Assembly: GCA_029379385.1 (NCBI GenBank) | Contig: CM055609.1 | Span: 2,356,001 to 2,420,000, forward strand | DNA: 64,000 bases | Direction of reading: 5' to 3' | DNA from: Quillaja saponaria | Lineage: Eukaryota > Streptophyta > Magnoliopsida > Fabales > Quillajaceae | In this document: positions 50,603-63,000 of the stretch, piece by piece | Layout: the number at the start of each line of letters is the position of its first letter | Position numbering within the stretch: position 1 is the stretch's first letter | Position numbers and translations under genes: made by a program | The notes under the pieces: generated by a model | Database searches by the model: none | Seen by the model: the letters and a program-made list of their open reading frames with translations, nothing else | Told to the model about the DNA's origin: nothing

Positions 50603-51815
50603 GCAAACTTAATGGTGCAGACACTCGTAGCCACATGATCCAGATATAGAAGTTGACAATAGATTACATCCGGAAGTTGCAATACAGAAACAACATATTT
50701 GGGTGCTGTCGGTTGCAGGATTCCTGATGTGAGATGACAGCAGAACCATGGCCATATATAGATCAGGATTATTATTTCAGCCGAAGAACAGAAAATGTTA
50801 AGTTTTCACTGTATTTTCATTCTTTTTCCCTTTCGTTGTAGTTGTCAACATTTTAAACTTATCATTGGACCATCTCGTTGGTGCTCTGTAAACAGGTGTT
50901 TTATTTTATTTGAAGTCATTCCTGAAAGGACTAGCAATGCACTTAGTAATTGTATTTTCTGGAAGCATTTCCTGCATAAGTTTACTTTCACTTTCAATAT
51001 TCAGATGTTAGTTGTTCCCTTTTTGTTCAAGATGGCAGTGGGCTATGCATCTGGATTTTATATTTTTTAAAGAAAAACGATAATAACCTTTTTCGTTTCT
51101 GCTCAGTGGTAAACTGCCTTCAACTCTGTTAATGTTGCACTACTAACAGATTATTTATTAATTCAATTTCAAACAAAAACACAGCAAGGATATGATGTAA
51201 GATCTTTTGCAACAGCATTTCTCTTTTTATGATAATCAGCCCACTAAGATCAGGATAATGCAATAACACAAGTTACACTCTGTTGACTGCAAAAGCTGAT
51301 TCGATGTAGTTCTAGTTCCGTAAAACTTAGTTAAGCAAAAAAAGTTAAATAACCGAGATTAGCATCAATAACGGGACCTTATTACCGTCTCTCATAAGAG
51401 AATAATGATTTACTTTAATGCATAAGTATATATACTAAAGAAACAGAAAAGGAAAATCAAGACTAGGAAAGCAAGGGGAAAAAAAGAAGATATTAATTGA
51501 AAAATGGTGGTACACTCATGAAACAGCAAGGTTCCTAACCCTAAGTAAAGTTTACAACGTCTAAACATGTCCCAAACCCCAATCCCCCAACGATCACCAA
51601 TGGCTATCTAAAATAATCTAATCAACTTCATCTGAAATTCCCAATGGACTCTACAAGTTATTCCTTTTTGGCAGATCACAGGACCAGGCGGAGCTCCAAG
51701 TTTATGTTAGACAAATGAAACAAGTCAAATTAAGAATCTTCAAATAAATGTGAAATAACTCATGGCTATGAATTCATCTGTCACTAAGTTTCTGACCCAT
51801 GTCGTAATCAGATAA
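50603..51815. other. Intergenic region between convergent genes
   Basis: Holds the 3' UTR of the Mpv17-like gene (plus) and, from about 51480, the 3' UTR of the ADA1-like gene (minus). No further gene recognised. Confidence 0.5.
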
Positions 51816-52904
51816 TCACTCTTCAGAAGCCCGGAAGCAAATCTTCTCAAGCTGTACGGGCCAATCTTCCCCGAGAACTTGGGGATTCAACTCCATTGCA
51901 ACACGAAAATCCAATAGAGATGTACAAGCAGATTGTGTTGCTGCTTGCATGTATCTTCTAGGGGGTAAAACATTTGAACCTGGTACTAGTTGACCATTTA
52001 TTTGTTTCATGTGCTCAATCCCACACCTTGATCCCGTGAAACCCATAAAGGACTCAATCAACCTCTTCAAGTAGGCATCCAATCCATTATTCAACAGATT
52101 TACACAGTCCACTGCGACAGCTAAACCCTCTGTCTCCAACTTATGCTCCAAACGCCTTCTCAGTGACCTAGTATCAGGTAGGTCGCCAGTGCCTTGGCAA
52201 GTCTCTGGATGATACTTACCACATATTGATATATTTGGAAGAGTTTTACGCCCACGACCCAAATTCATGGAAATACCAAGAGGAGCAGTTACTGGGCTCC
52301 TACTCTGGACACTTGGGCTGCCAGCCATCTGTTCAACCTCTTCCCCTTCTTCAACAGATGCAACTTCAACTGGAGGTCTGCTGCCAAGGGAGTGCAGTTC
52401 TGTTGCACTTTGCTCTTGTGTCTTGGAGACTGATTCCTCAAATGCAACAGTTTTGGGCTTTGCCCCTGGTCCCAAAGGACTTAGGCGATCCTTTAACTTG
52501 CGATCCCGATTAACAGAAGACCTGCCCTTGCGAGGCGAAGGGGGAAATGCATCCCCATAAATTGTTTGAAGACTATTTCTCTGATGCCCATTTGAAACTT
52601 GTATGTTTAGAGTATCTCCAACGTCCACAAAGCTTCTCAGAGGTGGAACTTTAGCCAGACATGTATTCTTGACAATTGACCTAATAAGTTGGTTGTGAAG
52701 GGGAATGTTTTCCCTCCCAATAGTCCGAATGCAGAACTTATCAAACTCAGACTTGCTAATCTTGAGACTGAATAATCTTCTAAGCTGACCGAAGTATTTC
52801 TCGGCTCTGTAGTGGCCAACCTTTCGAAAAATCATAGCTTTCAGCTCTAAGGTGTCAATTCGGGAATAGTTTCGATTGGCCAACATTTTTAAACCCGAAT
52901 TCAT
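51816..52904 (-). CDS. ADA1-like subunit of the SAGA coactivator (SAGA-Tad1 domain)
   Basis: Intronless CDS of 362 residues, predicted nuclear subunit of the SAGA histone acetyltransferase complex (transcriptional adapter 1 family; Arabidopsis relatives include At2g14850/At4g33890). The N-terminal conserved block reads SRIDTLELKAMIFRKVGHYR, FSLKISKSEFDKFCIRTIG and RENIPLHNQLIRSIVKN. The middle is low-complexity and charged (RKGRSSVNRDRKLKDRLSPL). A second conserved region near the C-terminus includes LPDTRSLRRRLEHKLETEGL, CVNLLNNGLDAYLKRLIES and SACTSLLDFRVAMELNPQVL. The ATG at 52904 is the first in frame; MLANRN at codon 7 is an alternative. A leader intron probably runs from the donor near 53400 (TTTG|gtacgt on the minus strand) to an acceptor just before 52913. 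Confidence 0.88.
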   Translation of the reverse strand: MNSGLKMLANRNYSRIDTLELKAMIFRKVGHYRAEKYFGQLRRLFSLKISKSEFDKFCIRTIGRENIPLHNQLIRSIVKNTCLAKVPPLRSFVDVGDTLNIQVSNGHQRNSLQTIYGDAFPPSPRKGRSSVNRDRKLKDRLSPLGPGAKPKTVAFEESVSKTQEQSATELHSLGSRPPVEVASVEEGEEVEQMAGSPSVQSRSPVTAPLGISMNLGRGRKTLPNISICGKYHPETCQGTGDLPDTRSLRRRLEHKLETEGLAVAVDCVNLLNNGLDAYLKRLIESFMGFTGSRCGIEHMKQINGQLVPGSNVLPPRRYMQAATQSACTSLLDFRVAMELNPQVLGEDWPVQLEKICFRASEE

Positions 52905-54500
52905 TGCACTAAACTTAGAGGTAAATTATTATCAGCATCTAGAATTCTGCAGCAAAACACAGATTATTAATCACAGACCTTCAACGAAAAACCTAAAACC
53001 CTAACTCCCAGATGACAATTCCATCTGTAATTCATACAATTGCATCAGAGACCAATTAGGTTTTCTTCAAGTTCTAAAGCAAAATTGAGAAAGACCCATT
53101 TATGACTGAAGGTCAAAGAAACAATTTGCATCAATTTATCCACCATAAACTTTAAATTGATGAACTAAACATTGATTAGGAGATTTTTTTTAACGAAATT
53201 GAGAAAGACATTGAGCATTTTCTCCCTTAAAATTCAAAGACAAAAGGGTATCAGAAAAATAAATAGGTCAAACTTGACAGAATTGAAATAAAATAAAAAT
53301 TCAAAAACAATAAAAACCCAATTGAGATTTTGAAGAAAACTGGAAATTAAATTAGCGAATTGAGTTCTTAACAAGGTAGACGGAGATATCAGATACGTAC
53401 CAAAGTGAGACGATGACGATGACGATGTCGGATAGGTTATAGAGGTTAACGTTTTGCCCCATTTCCTCTTTTGGTAGTCGATTTTTGTTTTGTTTTTTAT
53501 ATTGTAGCTCAAAGACAATCCAAACACGGGACTGAGAATGTAAGATATATGGGCTTTTCGAACATTACCATGTCCAAACCACATGTGAGCTCTGTTAGGC
53601 TTAACAAGTTTGCTTTGAGATATTTAAAGCCCGTTTGCTGATTTTTAGTACCAAACAAACACACAAAAAGCCTTTGTAAATACAATGTAAGCATGGCTTC
53701 TGTTACACTTTTGCTGATTTATAGTAAAAAAGACAAAGGAAAAGAAAAAAAAAAAACAGTTCCTCCAAGTTTGTATTATTGGCTTGAAAATATTATTCTA
53801 AAGGCAGGAATCCGCCATTGTAGCGTAATAGAATTAAAGATGACACAAAGAACAACAAAATTTATAAAATTAATTTTTATGTTTGGAGTTAATGTATATA
53901 GAGAAATAGATTGATATAGTTGCAAATGATTTAGGAATGATAAAAATCAATAGAAACTTAATTTAGTTTCACTGGTAACTTCACACTAACATTGTCATAG
54001 TTTCAGTCGATTTAAACAATTATAGGTCTCATTAAAATTGTCGAACTACTTTAATCTCATTAAAAATTTTAAATGATAATCATCGTAGTTTCAATCGATT
54101 TAAGCTATTACCAATTTCACCACGTAAATTAAATTTTAAGTAATTTAAATTGACTGGATTGACATATTGAGATGGAATTAAGCATCAAAAGTTTGGGAAA
54201 AGCATCTAACCACAAAATTATAAAAATATTCGTTTTTGAGATCATCAAGATTCAAGACCAGCTTTAAAGTTCAAATATTTACAAATAATTTGTAGTGGCA
54301 TTTTTCCTTCTTTGAAGTTCACATTTTTTTCCTCTCCAGTCTCATCCCTGACAATGTAATCGTTAGAGTATTTTTATAACCAATCAATTAGGTATTATGA
54401 GGAGTGACTTATCTACTTATATGTATTCTAAATTTTACTATGTTAACAAACTATTAGTTACCACAATAATAATGTGTGTGTGATAAACTATATGTAATTC
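52905..54500. other. ADA1-like leader/promoter and AT-rich intergenic DNA
   Basis: The ADA1-like leader intron and first exon lie at 52905-53470 (first exon GATGACGATG-rich). 53470-54500 is AT-rich intergenic DNA with an imperfect duplication at about 53990-54125 (two related copies of TAGTTTCARTCGATTTAA). No gene recognised. Confidence 0.5.
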
Positions 54501-54539
54501 AATGTTTTGAAACCTGCTAGACGATTAGATTGGTAAAAT

Positions 54540-55745
54540 TAAAAGAATAATAATAATGATGCAAAGGCACCCTACTTTCATTAAAACCCCATCCCCTAAC
54601 ACTTGGATTTCCTTGCTTATGTCTTGTGTTACTTATAAGTTTGCTTCTATCCTCGTCAATGGTGAGAGAAAGGCCAGTGGCCTCTTGTGGCCAAGTAAAT
54701 ATATAGAGCAAATAAATCATGGTAGGGATGTATTAGAAAATTTGACCTTAGTTGGAGTCTTGTCAAAGGGGATTATGGTAATTGGGGAAGTATATTAGAA
54801 GGGACCAACTCACTAATTCTTTGGTTAGAAATAAGAAATGGTCCTTTATTTGGAGGAGTGTTGTCAATTCTTGGCCTATTGCCAAACAGGGAATTAAATG
54901 GATTGTTATGAAATGATAACACCATCATATTCAGGTTAGACAACTAGACTACCCTTGGTCCAGTTAGAAATCTTTTTCATGGACCCTTCCAAAGGAGGAG
55001 GAGAACATGAAAATTAATTAGGTTCATTTTGAAGGTTCTTGGAACCTCAACACCCTGGCTTGGAGTCTTTTGGACATCCCTATCACCATTTCTAATTTAT
55101 TCACTCTCAATAGGTTTAACTGGATTCATACTAATCCATCTTGCTTTCAAATCTGCTCCTATAAAAATTTTAAATCACCTTGGAATGCTGTTTTCCTTCA
55201 TGTGTATTGGAAATTGTGGAATAATATGAACTCTAAAGTCTTTGAAAATCATAACCATAACTTAGACTTCGTCCTAATGTCCCCTTTCCTCAATGCTACT
55301 GAGTTATGGCCCTGGTTCCTAAACCCAGTTCTAAAAATTGTGTCCTAGTTCTTATTAAATGGATGCCATCTCTGCCTAGGTATTTAAACTTGAAATACAA
55401 ATGGCTCATCTTTGGGCAATCCGGGGAAAATTGCAACAAGAGGCTTGATGATAGATGAGTTTAATTGCGGAACTCAAATATATCAATTGATGTCAAACTT
55501 GTTATTCATGTTATTAATTCCGCAAACATTTATTCTCACCCTCTAAGTTCTCTTCGGGGCTACCTCAAGCAATCCTATCCCACAGCTTCCGAGAAGAGAA
55601 CAAAGCATCAGATTTGCTAGCTAAGGAGGCTCATAATAAAACTTTGGTTTTGTATTTTCATTCCCAGGAAACTGCACCTCAAGAAATGTATCTGTTAACT
55701 AATTTTTTTAAGCACTATTTCCACCAAACAAAAGAAAAAGAAGCT
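54540..55745 (+). mobile_element. Decayed LINE (non-LTR retrotransposon) fragment, 3' part
   Basis: Fragments of a plant LINE ORF2 run on the plus strand with many stops and frame changes. 54556-54798 encodes TWISLLMSCVTYKFASILVN, matching the reverse transcriptase stretch that precedes the GIRQGDPLSP motif. 54830-54900 reads KKWSFIWRSVVNSWPIAKQG, like the region after the polymerase domain. 55560-55740 reads SHSFREENKASDLLAKEAHN, typical of the C-terminal RNase H domain of plant LINEs. The catalytic reverse transcriptase block (YADD region) is missing, so the element is internally deleted and inactive. No clear poly(A) tail or target-site duplication is visible. Confidence 0.8.
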
Positions 55746-55865
55746 TAAAAAATAGTACGGATCTTGATTTATAGAGGTTTTAGATACCAATCAATAAGTT
55801 ACAAACATATACCAAGTTCTTCTTGGCTGCTTTTACATCACTTTCCACAAAGATCCAATTGATTC

Positions 55866-57821
55866 TTATTCCATTGTAGCAGATGATGAGTCCGAAAGAA
55901 GATTAAAGGAAGCCTCATCCTCATTTTCTTGGTCACCCAGTTGTGACACAACCGAATGGCCTTCCAGATCGTCACCACTGAGAGGCAAGGGAGGGTGTTC
56001 TCCACCAAATCTCATCCACTCTCTCTTCTTTGCATGAATCAAGATAGGATACAGGATAGACCCTAAAACAATTACTGCTCCACTTACTAAGAATGTTTTA
56101 AGAGAAGCCAAACACATAACAAGAACCAGCAACATCGCTGGAGGCAGGCAAAGCATAGTGATGCCAAATGTTTGCAGTGGAACTTTGTAAGGTCTATGGA
56201 GATCTGGCTTCTTCAGTCTCAATGCTATAAAGGCCGCAAACTCAAGAAGCATTCCTATAGAATATAGAAAATTAAGAAATTCCAAGATTTCCTGGAAACT
56301 CATCCATGACAAGAAGATAACCCCAGTGGCAGAGCACAAAATGCTAATAGTGGGCGTCCCATATTTTGATCTACAAGGTGCACATGACAGGATTATTAGA
56401 TGATTGAAAACTTCCTAAAATATTTTATTAAGCACTTCATCATATCTAGAAGCAACAGTAGTGAATAAACTAATTGGAGCAAATTCCTTCAAGAATTCTA
56501 TTAGAGATCACTTCAGAAGTCCTCTACATATTGTTCCCGTAAAAATAATTCCACTTTACACTAATCTTCGATTAAAAGAGGCATGAATCATAACTGTTCT
56601 ATAGACACATGAGTTAACAAACATAAGAACAAATCCAAATGTTGATATAATGCTTATCTATTTACTTCCACCTATCAAATTGCGATTCCACCTGACATTC
56701 TTTTTCCTTGTAGACATGGGAGGTCATTTTCAGTCAAATTCGTTTCCAAAATGCAATTATTTGATCAGCAACAATCAAAGGGAAATGAATATCATAATCT
56801 CAAGGAATCAAACAACAGAGCAAGCAAATCCAGGAAAAATAACCAACCTTGAAGCAAATATAGCTGGAAGCATTCCCAACTCGCTCATACCAAGAAGTTG
56901 ATAAGCATCACTGCTCATTTCTGCTTCAAACAAGCCCAGATTAGACATGGCAGAAGCTGCTTGAATCCACAATTTGAGCCAAAAGCCACCTATGAATAAC
57001 CCAACTTCGGCAAAATAACCATCAGTCCACTCACTAGACGAAGATCTCAAAGCACCTGTTCCCGCAAGAAGTGGAATCAGATATGATAAGACCACCAAAA
57101 CCACTGCCCCGAGAAGTGCTTTTGGGAATGTCTTACTCGGATTTTCAACCTCCCCAGCAAGGGTACTTGCCTTGTCCCAATAATTTAAGTTCCAAAACAT
57201 ACTATTGAAGTAACCCCTCCATTCCACCTTCTTAAAATCAACAACTAACCACTGCTTAGGCCTAAGTTTGGGAATTGAAATAATACCCATTACTGCAAAA
57301 GGAAAAAGTGAGAAAATGGCAAGGGCAACAGCAGAAAACCCCACAATGTGCAGACCTCGATAATTCATATAAGTCAGTGAAGCTGTGAGTCCTATAATAG
57401 CTGGAATTCTAGCAACCATTCTATCAAATATTGGCAACGAATGCTTCAAGTAATCCAGGAATAAAACCGGATAGAGAGCGTTGTCCATAACCCCACTGAA
57501 CCACTTCCAAAATCCTTCCTGAAACCCCCAGAAGGGCCCAAAAGCTGTTGATATCCAAATAACATACCCACCATTTTGAGGAAAGCTAGTAGCAAGTTCA
57601 GCTGTCACCAAAGCTTCTGGAATACTCCAAATTATGGGGAAAAATAAGAAACCAAGCAAAGACAAAAGAGGGCCACCTCCAGCCCTGACTGAATCCTCTA
57701 TTCCAAAAGGACCCCCAGAAACTTCATAGAAAATTAGAGCAATTAGAGGGAACAAAGTTAGTTTCGGATTTGATTTCCTGGCAGTATTCTTCACATCACT
57801 GACCATTCCCTCTTCTCCCAT
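55866..57821 (-). CDS. Polyamine/amino acid transporter of the PUT (LAT) family
   Basis: Polytopic membrane transporter of 492 residues, homologous to plant polyamine uptake transporters (RMV1/PUT3 and relatives) of the APC superfamily. Two exons: 57821-56848 and 56370-55866, phase 2, with the join reading [13 protein letters not shown]. The first helix has the APC signature [20 protein letters not shown], and about 12 hydrophobic segments follow ([75 protein letters not shown]). The C-terminal cytosolic tail is acidic ([20 protein letters not shown]). The frame is open further upstream but the first ATG is at 57821; the next in-frame codon used as a start upstream would be TTG. No defects seen. 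Substrate within the family cannot be settled from sequence. Confidence 0.93.
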
Positions 57822-60096
57822 CCAGGGACAGGAGAAGGAGAGATTATAAACCTTTTGACTCACCCAACAAAGTAGTAGGCTGGGTCGTGACAAAAGATCA
57901 GATCTTTATTTGGTATATCAGTCTAGTACCATTAGAACCTTACTATCAGAGCGGAAAAAATTCGTCCTGAAAAGGTACCTGTTCTGAAGGATGATTACTC
58001 AAACTGGGTCACGGGTCTTGTATCTTGCTTGCTTGATTATCAAAAGATAAATCTTTGAGCCCTTCAGATCTTGTGCTGAAGGTGTTTATCTGGGGTGGGC
58101 CAATTGTTCTCTGAAATTGGCACAAATACTTTTGCTTTTTTGGGGGAGGACCGTGACTCGCTTTTTTCTATAACTGCGCTCCAATTCCGTTATCCGCAGC
58201 CTGTCAGAATACCAAAAATGAAAACGTCAAGTGGTGGATTGATTTCTTCTTTTCGAATACTACCACAACTACTAGTTGGATAAAAAATAAAAATCTAAAC
58301 AGATTTTTTGGTTTTTTTAGCACATTGCTAATTTCTATGTATACTACTACAACAATTGCTAGATGAATAAAAAATAAAAATTTTAAAAGCTTAATTGCTT
58401 TTAACAAAGAAAATGAGACCACTTAGTCTATCTAGTATTTTTTTTTAGTGTACAAAGTAATATATATATATATATATTTCATCTAAATAGATAAATTGCT
58501 TTATTACTAGGTAAAACAAGATAATTATAAGTTCATTTTAAAAAAAAATTACAACCCAAAAAAATTAAAATTTACAAATTCATGAATCAATTATGATTGT
58601 AATTTTTTTAATTTAATAATAAGTTATGTTCGAATCAATTTACTTATACATTGATTAATTAATTTACTTATACATTGATTAATTATTATTCTGATCTAAT
58701 CAAAAATCATATTTTTAACCTAATCAAAAATAATCATACACATGATAATTAATCAAATTACTCTAGATTCAAATCTATAAAATCAACTACATAAAATAAA
58801 TACTAAATAACACGTCAATGATATTTTGCATTGATTGTAACATTGACTTTTTGTGAGTTAGTATTAGTGTACACGTTTCAAATTCTAGTCATTTATCTTC
58901 TGAAAATAACTTTGTATTATACTGTTCTAAAATAAATGAACTCTTCACAAAATATTTTAGATAATTTTATCAATACGATGTAATATACCGATATTATGTG
59001 CCTTAAAAATTCTCAAAATATGAAATACACAAGAAAATGGAGTAATGATCCAATTTTTTGAAAGCTTCCTTGGAAAGTCATCATATAATAGTTATTGACT
59101 ATAGAAGACAAACATTTTGGAATAGCAAACCATCATATTTTACAATAATTACACTTTATAATAGTAATAGTGGTTGAGCCTAGCGGAAAGGGTTAGTGTT
59201 TCCAGCATAAAAGTTATATTCAAAACTAGAAACATCACTTTGGGAGAGGGTTCTTTCTTAAAAAGAGCTTGACCGAATTTCGATATTAGTCTTATAATAA
59301 TGTTTGTGAAAAATCTGAGACCAAAAAAAAAAAAAAAAAAAAACACTTTACACATCAATGACATTTTGCTATGCGTAATACTTGGATTTACAAGTGAGTA
59401 TATATTTCATACTAAATTGTTATAAATTATGACAATTTATGAGCTAATATACATATAAAAACAAATTATCAGTGATAATAATAATTTATTTGTTAGTACA
59501 CAATTTATAATAAAATAGCTACAATTTATACTAATTTATGAGATAGTAATACTCAACACATGTTATTCTAAGTTGCCATTGATTATGACGATTTATTTGT
59601 TAGTACATGTTTTATTTAATATACATTTATAGTAATCCGTCAATAATTTGTAATTTTGATTATTTAATACTAAATCACATAAATATAAACATTTCATTCT
59701 AAATAATTGATATGTAAGTAAATATTTATAATAAACAAGTGCCTGATATTTTGTGCATAAAAAAAAAAATTGGTTTGTTAATTCAACTCTTTACTTATAA
59801 AGATAATAATCATAATTTTATTTTTTCCATTTAAAGTGTAACTACATTTTTGTTAGCAGAAATAAAAAATGTTACTGCATTTTATTTAATTTGTGGGCTC
59901 TGCTTTAGATTTCGTGGGCTTGTTTTGTATCAAAAGCAATTACGACAAAAAAAAAAAAAAAAAAACAATTTTCTCTGTCTGTAATAAGAAGGGAAAGGGG
60001 AAGGGGGTTAATTCTTTTCATAATTTTCTAATGTGTTTCCCGCTCTAAAACGAAACTAAGAAACCCAGAATCCATACAAAACCTGTCTTTGGTAAA
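57822..60096. promoter_or_regulatory. Divergent intergenic region, PUT (-) and ERV1 (+)
   Basis: Contains both promoters and 1.9 kb of very AT-rich DNA between. Landmarks: an imperfect duplication near 58255-58390 (related copies of ACTAGTTGGATAAAAAATAA), an AT dinucleotide run at 58460-58479, a perfect 24-bp tandem duplication at 58637-58684, and A-runs at 59323-59343 and 59946-59964. No gene or transposon recognised. Confidence 0.45.
58637..58684. repeat. Perfect 24-bp tandem duplication
   Basis: Two identical adjacent 24-base copies (58637-58660, 58661-58684), each containing ACTTATACATTGATTAATT. Confidence 0.95.
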
Positions 60097-63000
60097 ATGT
60101 CTGAGAACCCTTTACAGTTTCTCTTGCAGACATTTGAAAAAGTCTCAAATTCCGTTCAACACCATCTCTCTAATTTCATAGGCCATCATCAAAATGTATC
60201 AGCCTACAATAAAGGGACCATTTTTTCCTTTTCTATCTCGTCCAAAGAAAACCCTTCAGTGAGTGATGCTTCCCCAATCCAAAGCAGAGATATTTTACTC
60301 AAGGTACCTCTGCTTAGTGTGTGTTGAGGTTAAATTCCAACTTTTTTTGTATTATTTTCGTGCCGCAATGATGTCGTTCTGAAACTGTTTGATATAAGTT
60401 CTGAATGAGAGTATAATAAAGGTTCTGTGTGTCTAGTGGAATTTGTCTTTTTTACTTTGATCGCCAATAAGTATATAATATTTTTACTCGACCATGTGTT
60501 CTTATTCTTTGTCTCTTTGGCCGATATGAGCTGTCAGAGATTTGTTAGTTTGGTTATGTTATTGGATACCATACTGTGAAGTACATGGTATCATATTCTT
60601 GGCTTAATTGGTTTTTTCTCTACATGAATGTTCTAACTTTTACTCTAGAACTGTTAAGTATTATGTTGAAAGTAATGGGGAATGGTGCCGTTAGCAGAGG
60701 GCTCCTTAAGTTTGTTTTTTTCCCCCCCTTGGGGAAGGCATGTCATTTGCTCATCCAGTTTCAACCTAGTTTTCCATCAAGGTTTGAGACTTTGAGTTTA
60801 CCAATGAAAATGCCTCCTACTGAAGCAATTGTGGAAATATAGAATAAATGATGACTTGGAGGGATTGTTGTTTTCTTGACAAACAAGTTTATGTTGCAAT
60901 TAATGCAGGGTACTTACAGGCAACGCCTGCTCATAATTTTTGTAACATACTGATTAAAAAGCCAGCTCATAGTTGTGTTCAATCTTAATAGTTAGTTCAT
61001 AGATTCAAAGGGGGAAAACAGGAAATTTGACCTTTTTGGAGAGGAAAAAACTTACAATTTCTTTGTTGGGATTTATCAAATTTCTAAATATTCTTTGTGT
61101 AACATACTGATTAAAATGCCTGCTCATAGTTTTGTTGTATCCTAATAGTTAGTTCATAGATTAAAAGGGGAAAATGGGAAAATTCGATCTTTAAGAGAGG
61201 GAAAACTTACAATTTCTTTGTTGGAGTTTATCAAAATTTTAAATATTCTTGTTAAGTCTTACATATATATGCTTTGGTGAAGTCAAATCGGACTCTTCTT
61301 GGGAAGACAGTGAAAAGCATTGGACTTACTTATTTGTCTTTTGTTTTTGTGTCTAACGATTTAATCAGAACCTAACTCAAATTGCCAAGAATAAGAAAGA
61401 TTTTGTATACTGGAGGATATATATCCTCCATTTACCTAGTTATCAAAAAAAAAATCCTCCATTAAACACTGATACACGTGCTCTCTACTTTTTGTTACTT
61501 ATGGTTTTATTTTGGAGTTCATGTTAACTTTGATTCTTTAGTTAACTTTTCATAACTTTATTTTCTCTAGGGAAAATCTTCTGCACCATTGACTAAAGAA
61601 GAGCTTGGAAGGGCCACTTGGACTTTTCTTCACACTCTTGCTGCTCAGGTCTTTATATTGCTAGTCCTTTGATGATATTGCTTTGCTTTGATATTTTTCT
61701 ATCTTTTTCCCCCTTATATATATGTCTTCCTTTTGTTCGTTGTTCTTGAAAATACCTACCATTTATGCTACTAATTATTTATGGGTGACAAGAAGGCCAA
61801 TACACAAATGACCATGAATTCTTTTTCTTTTTCGTTTTGTGTGTTAGCTATTGGGAGATTCAGAATGTGATTTGATACTCTTTATGAACAAAATATGACA
61901 ATGATTTTTTATAATCTGGTATGTCTTTGATCATTCAAGTATACAGAATTTTTTATGACATTATTCATCTTTTTCAGTATCCAGAAAAACCTACGAGGCA
62001 GCAAAAGAAGGATGTAAAAGAATTGGTATGGTGTTTCCCTCCACTGCTAGCATGCCTTCGTATGTATAGTTTTTTAAAAGCTACAGTTCCTTAATTTAAC
62101 CTTCTGCTCAATGATGGGATAAATTCTTGGCAATAAATCCTTTTGTCACAAAACAGTAATGATCAGTGGATTATATTTGGTATAGGCAAATATTATCTTA
62201 CCTAATATCCTGAATAAATGTGTGCAGCACGTAATATCATACTCAAAGTTCTGAGATTTAGGAAAACTTTAGTAAATGTCCTGCTTTTTCAGTTAACTAA
62301 ATCTGACTATAGATGACTTTGAAATTTGAAGTAAATGGAACAGTTCATCTTGCAGATTTAAACATAAAGGGGACAGCAGGTTATCCACTATAAACCCAGC
62401 TAATTGGTTTGCATTTGGTATGCAGATGGAAATATTATCTCGGATGTACCCTTGCAAGGAATGTGCAGATCATTTCAAAGAAGTTCTGAGGTACACTATT
62501 TCTTCTTCACATCCTTCCTCCAGCTGGGAATCGTATCAAGTTTATAGTTTATCTATGCTGGTTTTCCCTCTTCCGTAGTCTTTCCATAACATCTAAAACG
62601 GCTTTCAGTTTAGTCAGATAGCCCCACAAACAGACGGTGACAGGAATTAATTTAACTACTACCCAAATAATACTGTAAGAATCAGTAATGGACATCCCTA
62701 AAGGTGGAGAGAGAAATGCCACACTACACTCATCCAACAAGACAATATACTGAAGGTTCCATTGTTTGTTGATGCTATGATCTCCTCATGTTGATCTCTT
62801 TCTTCCTTCCTCAAAGGCTCTGGAGACGAATCAGGAGCTCACTCACTATTTGTCCTTTTAAAGAGAGCTTTCTTCTTTAAAGAGACATAAACAAAAGTTA
62901 TCTTCCTTATGCTATAAGGTTTTTTTTTAACTGGCCTCCAAATGAATAGGACCTTTTATGCAAGCCATGGCACGTATGCATTGAAAACAGAACTAGTTGC

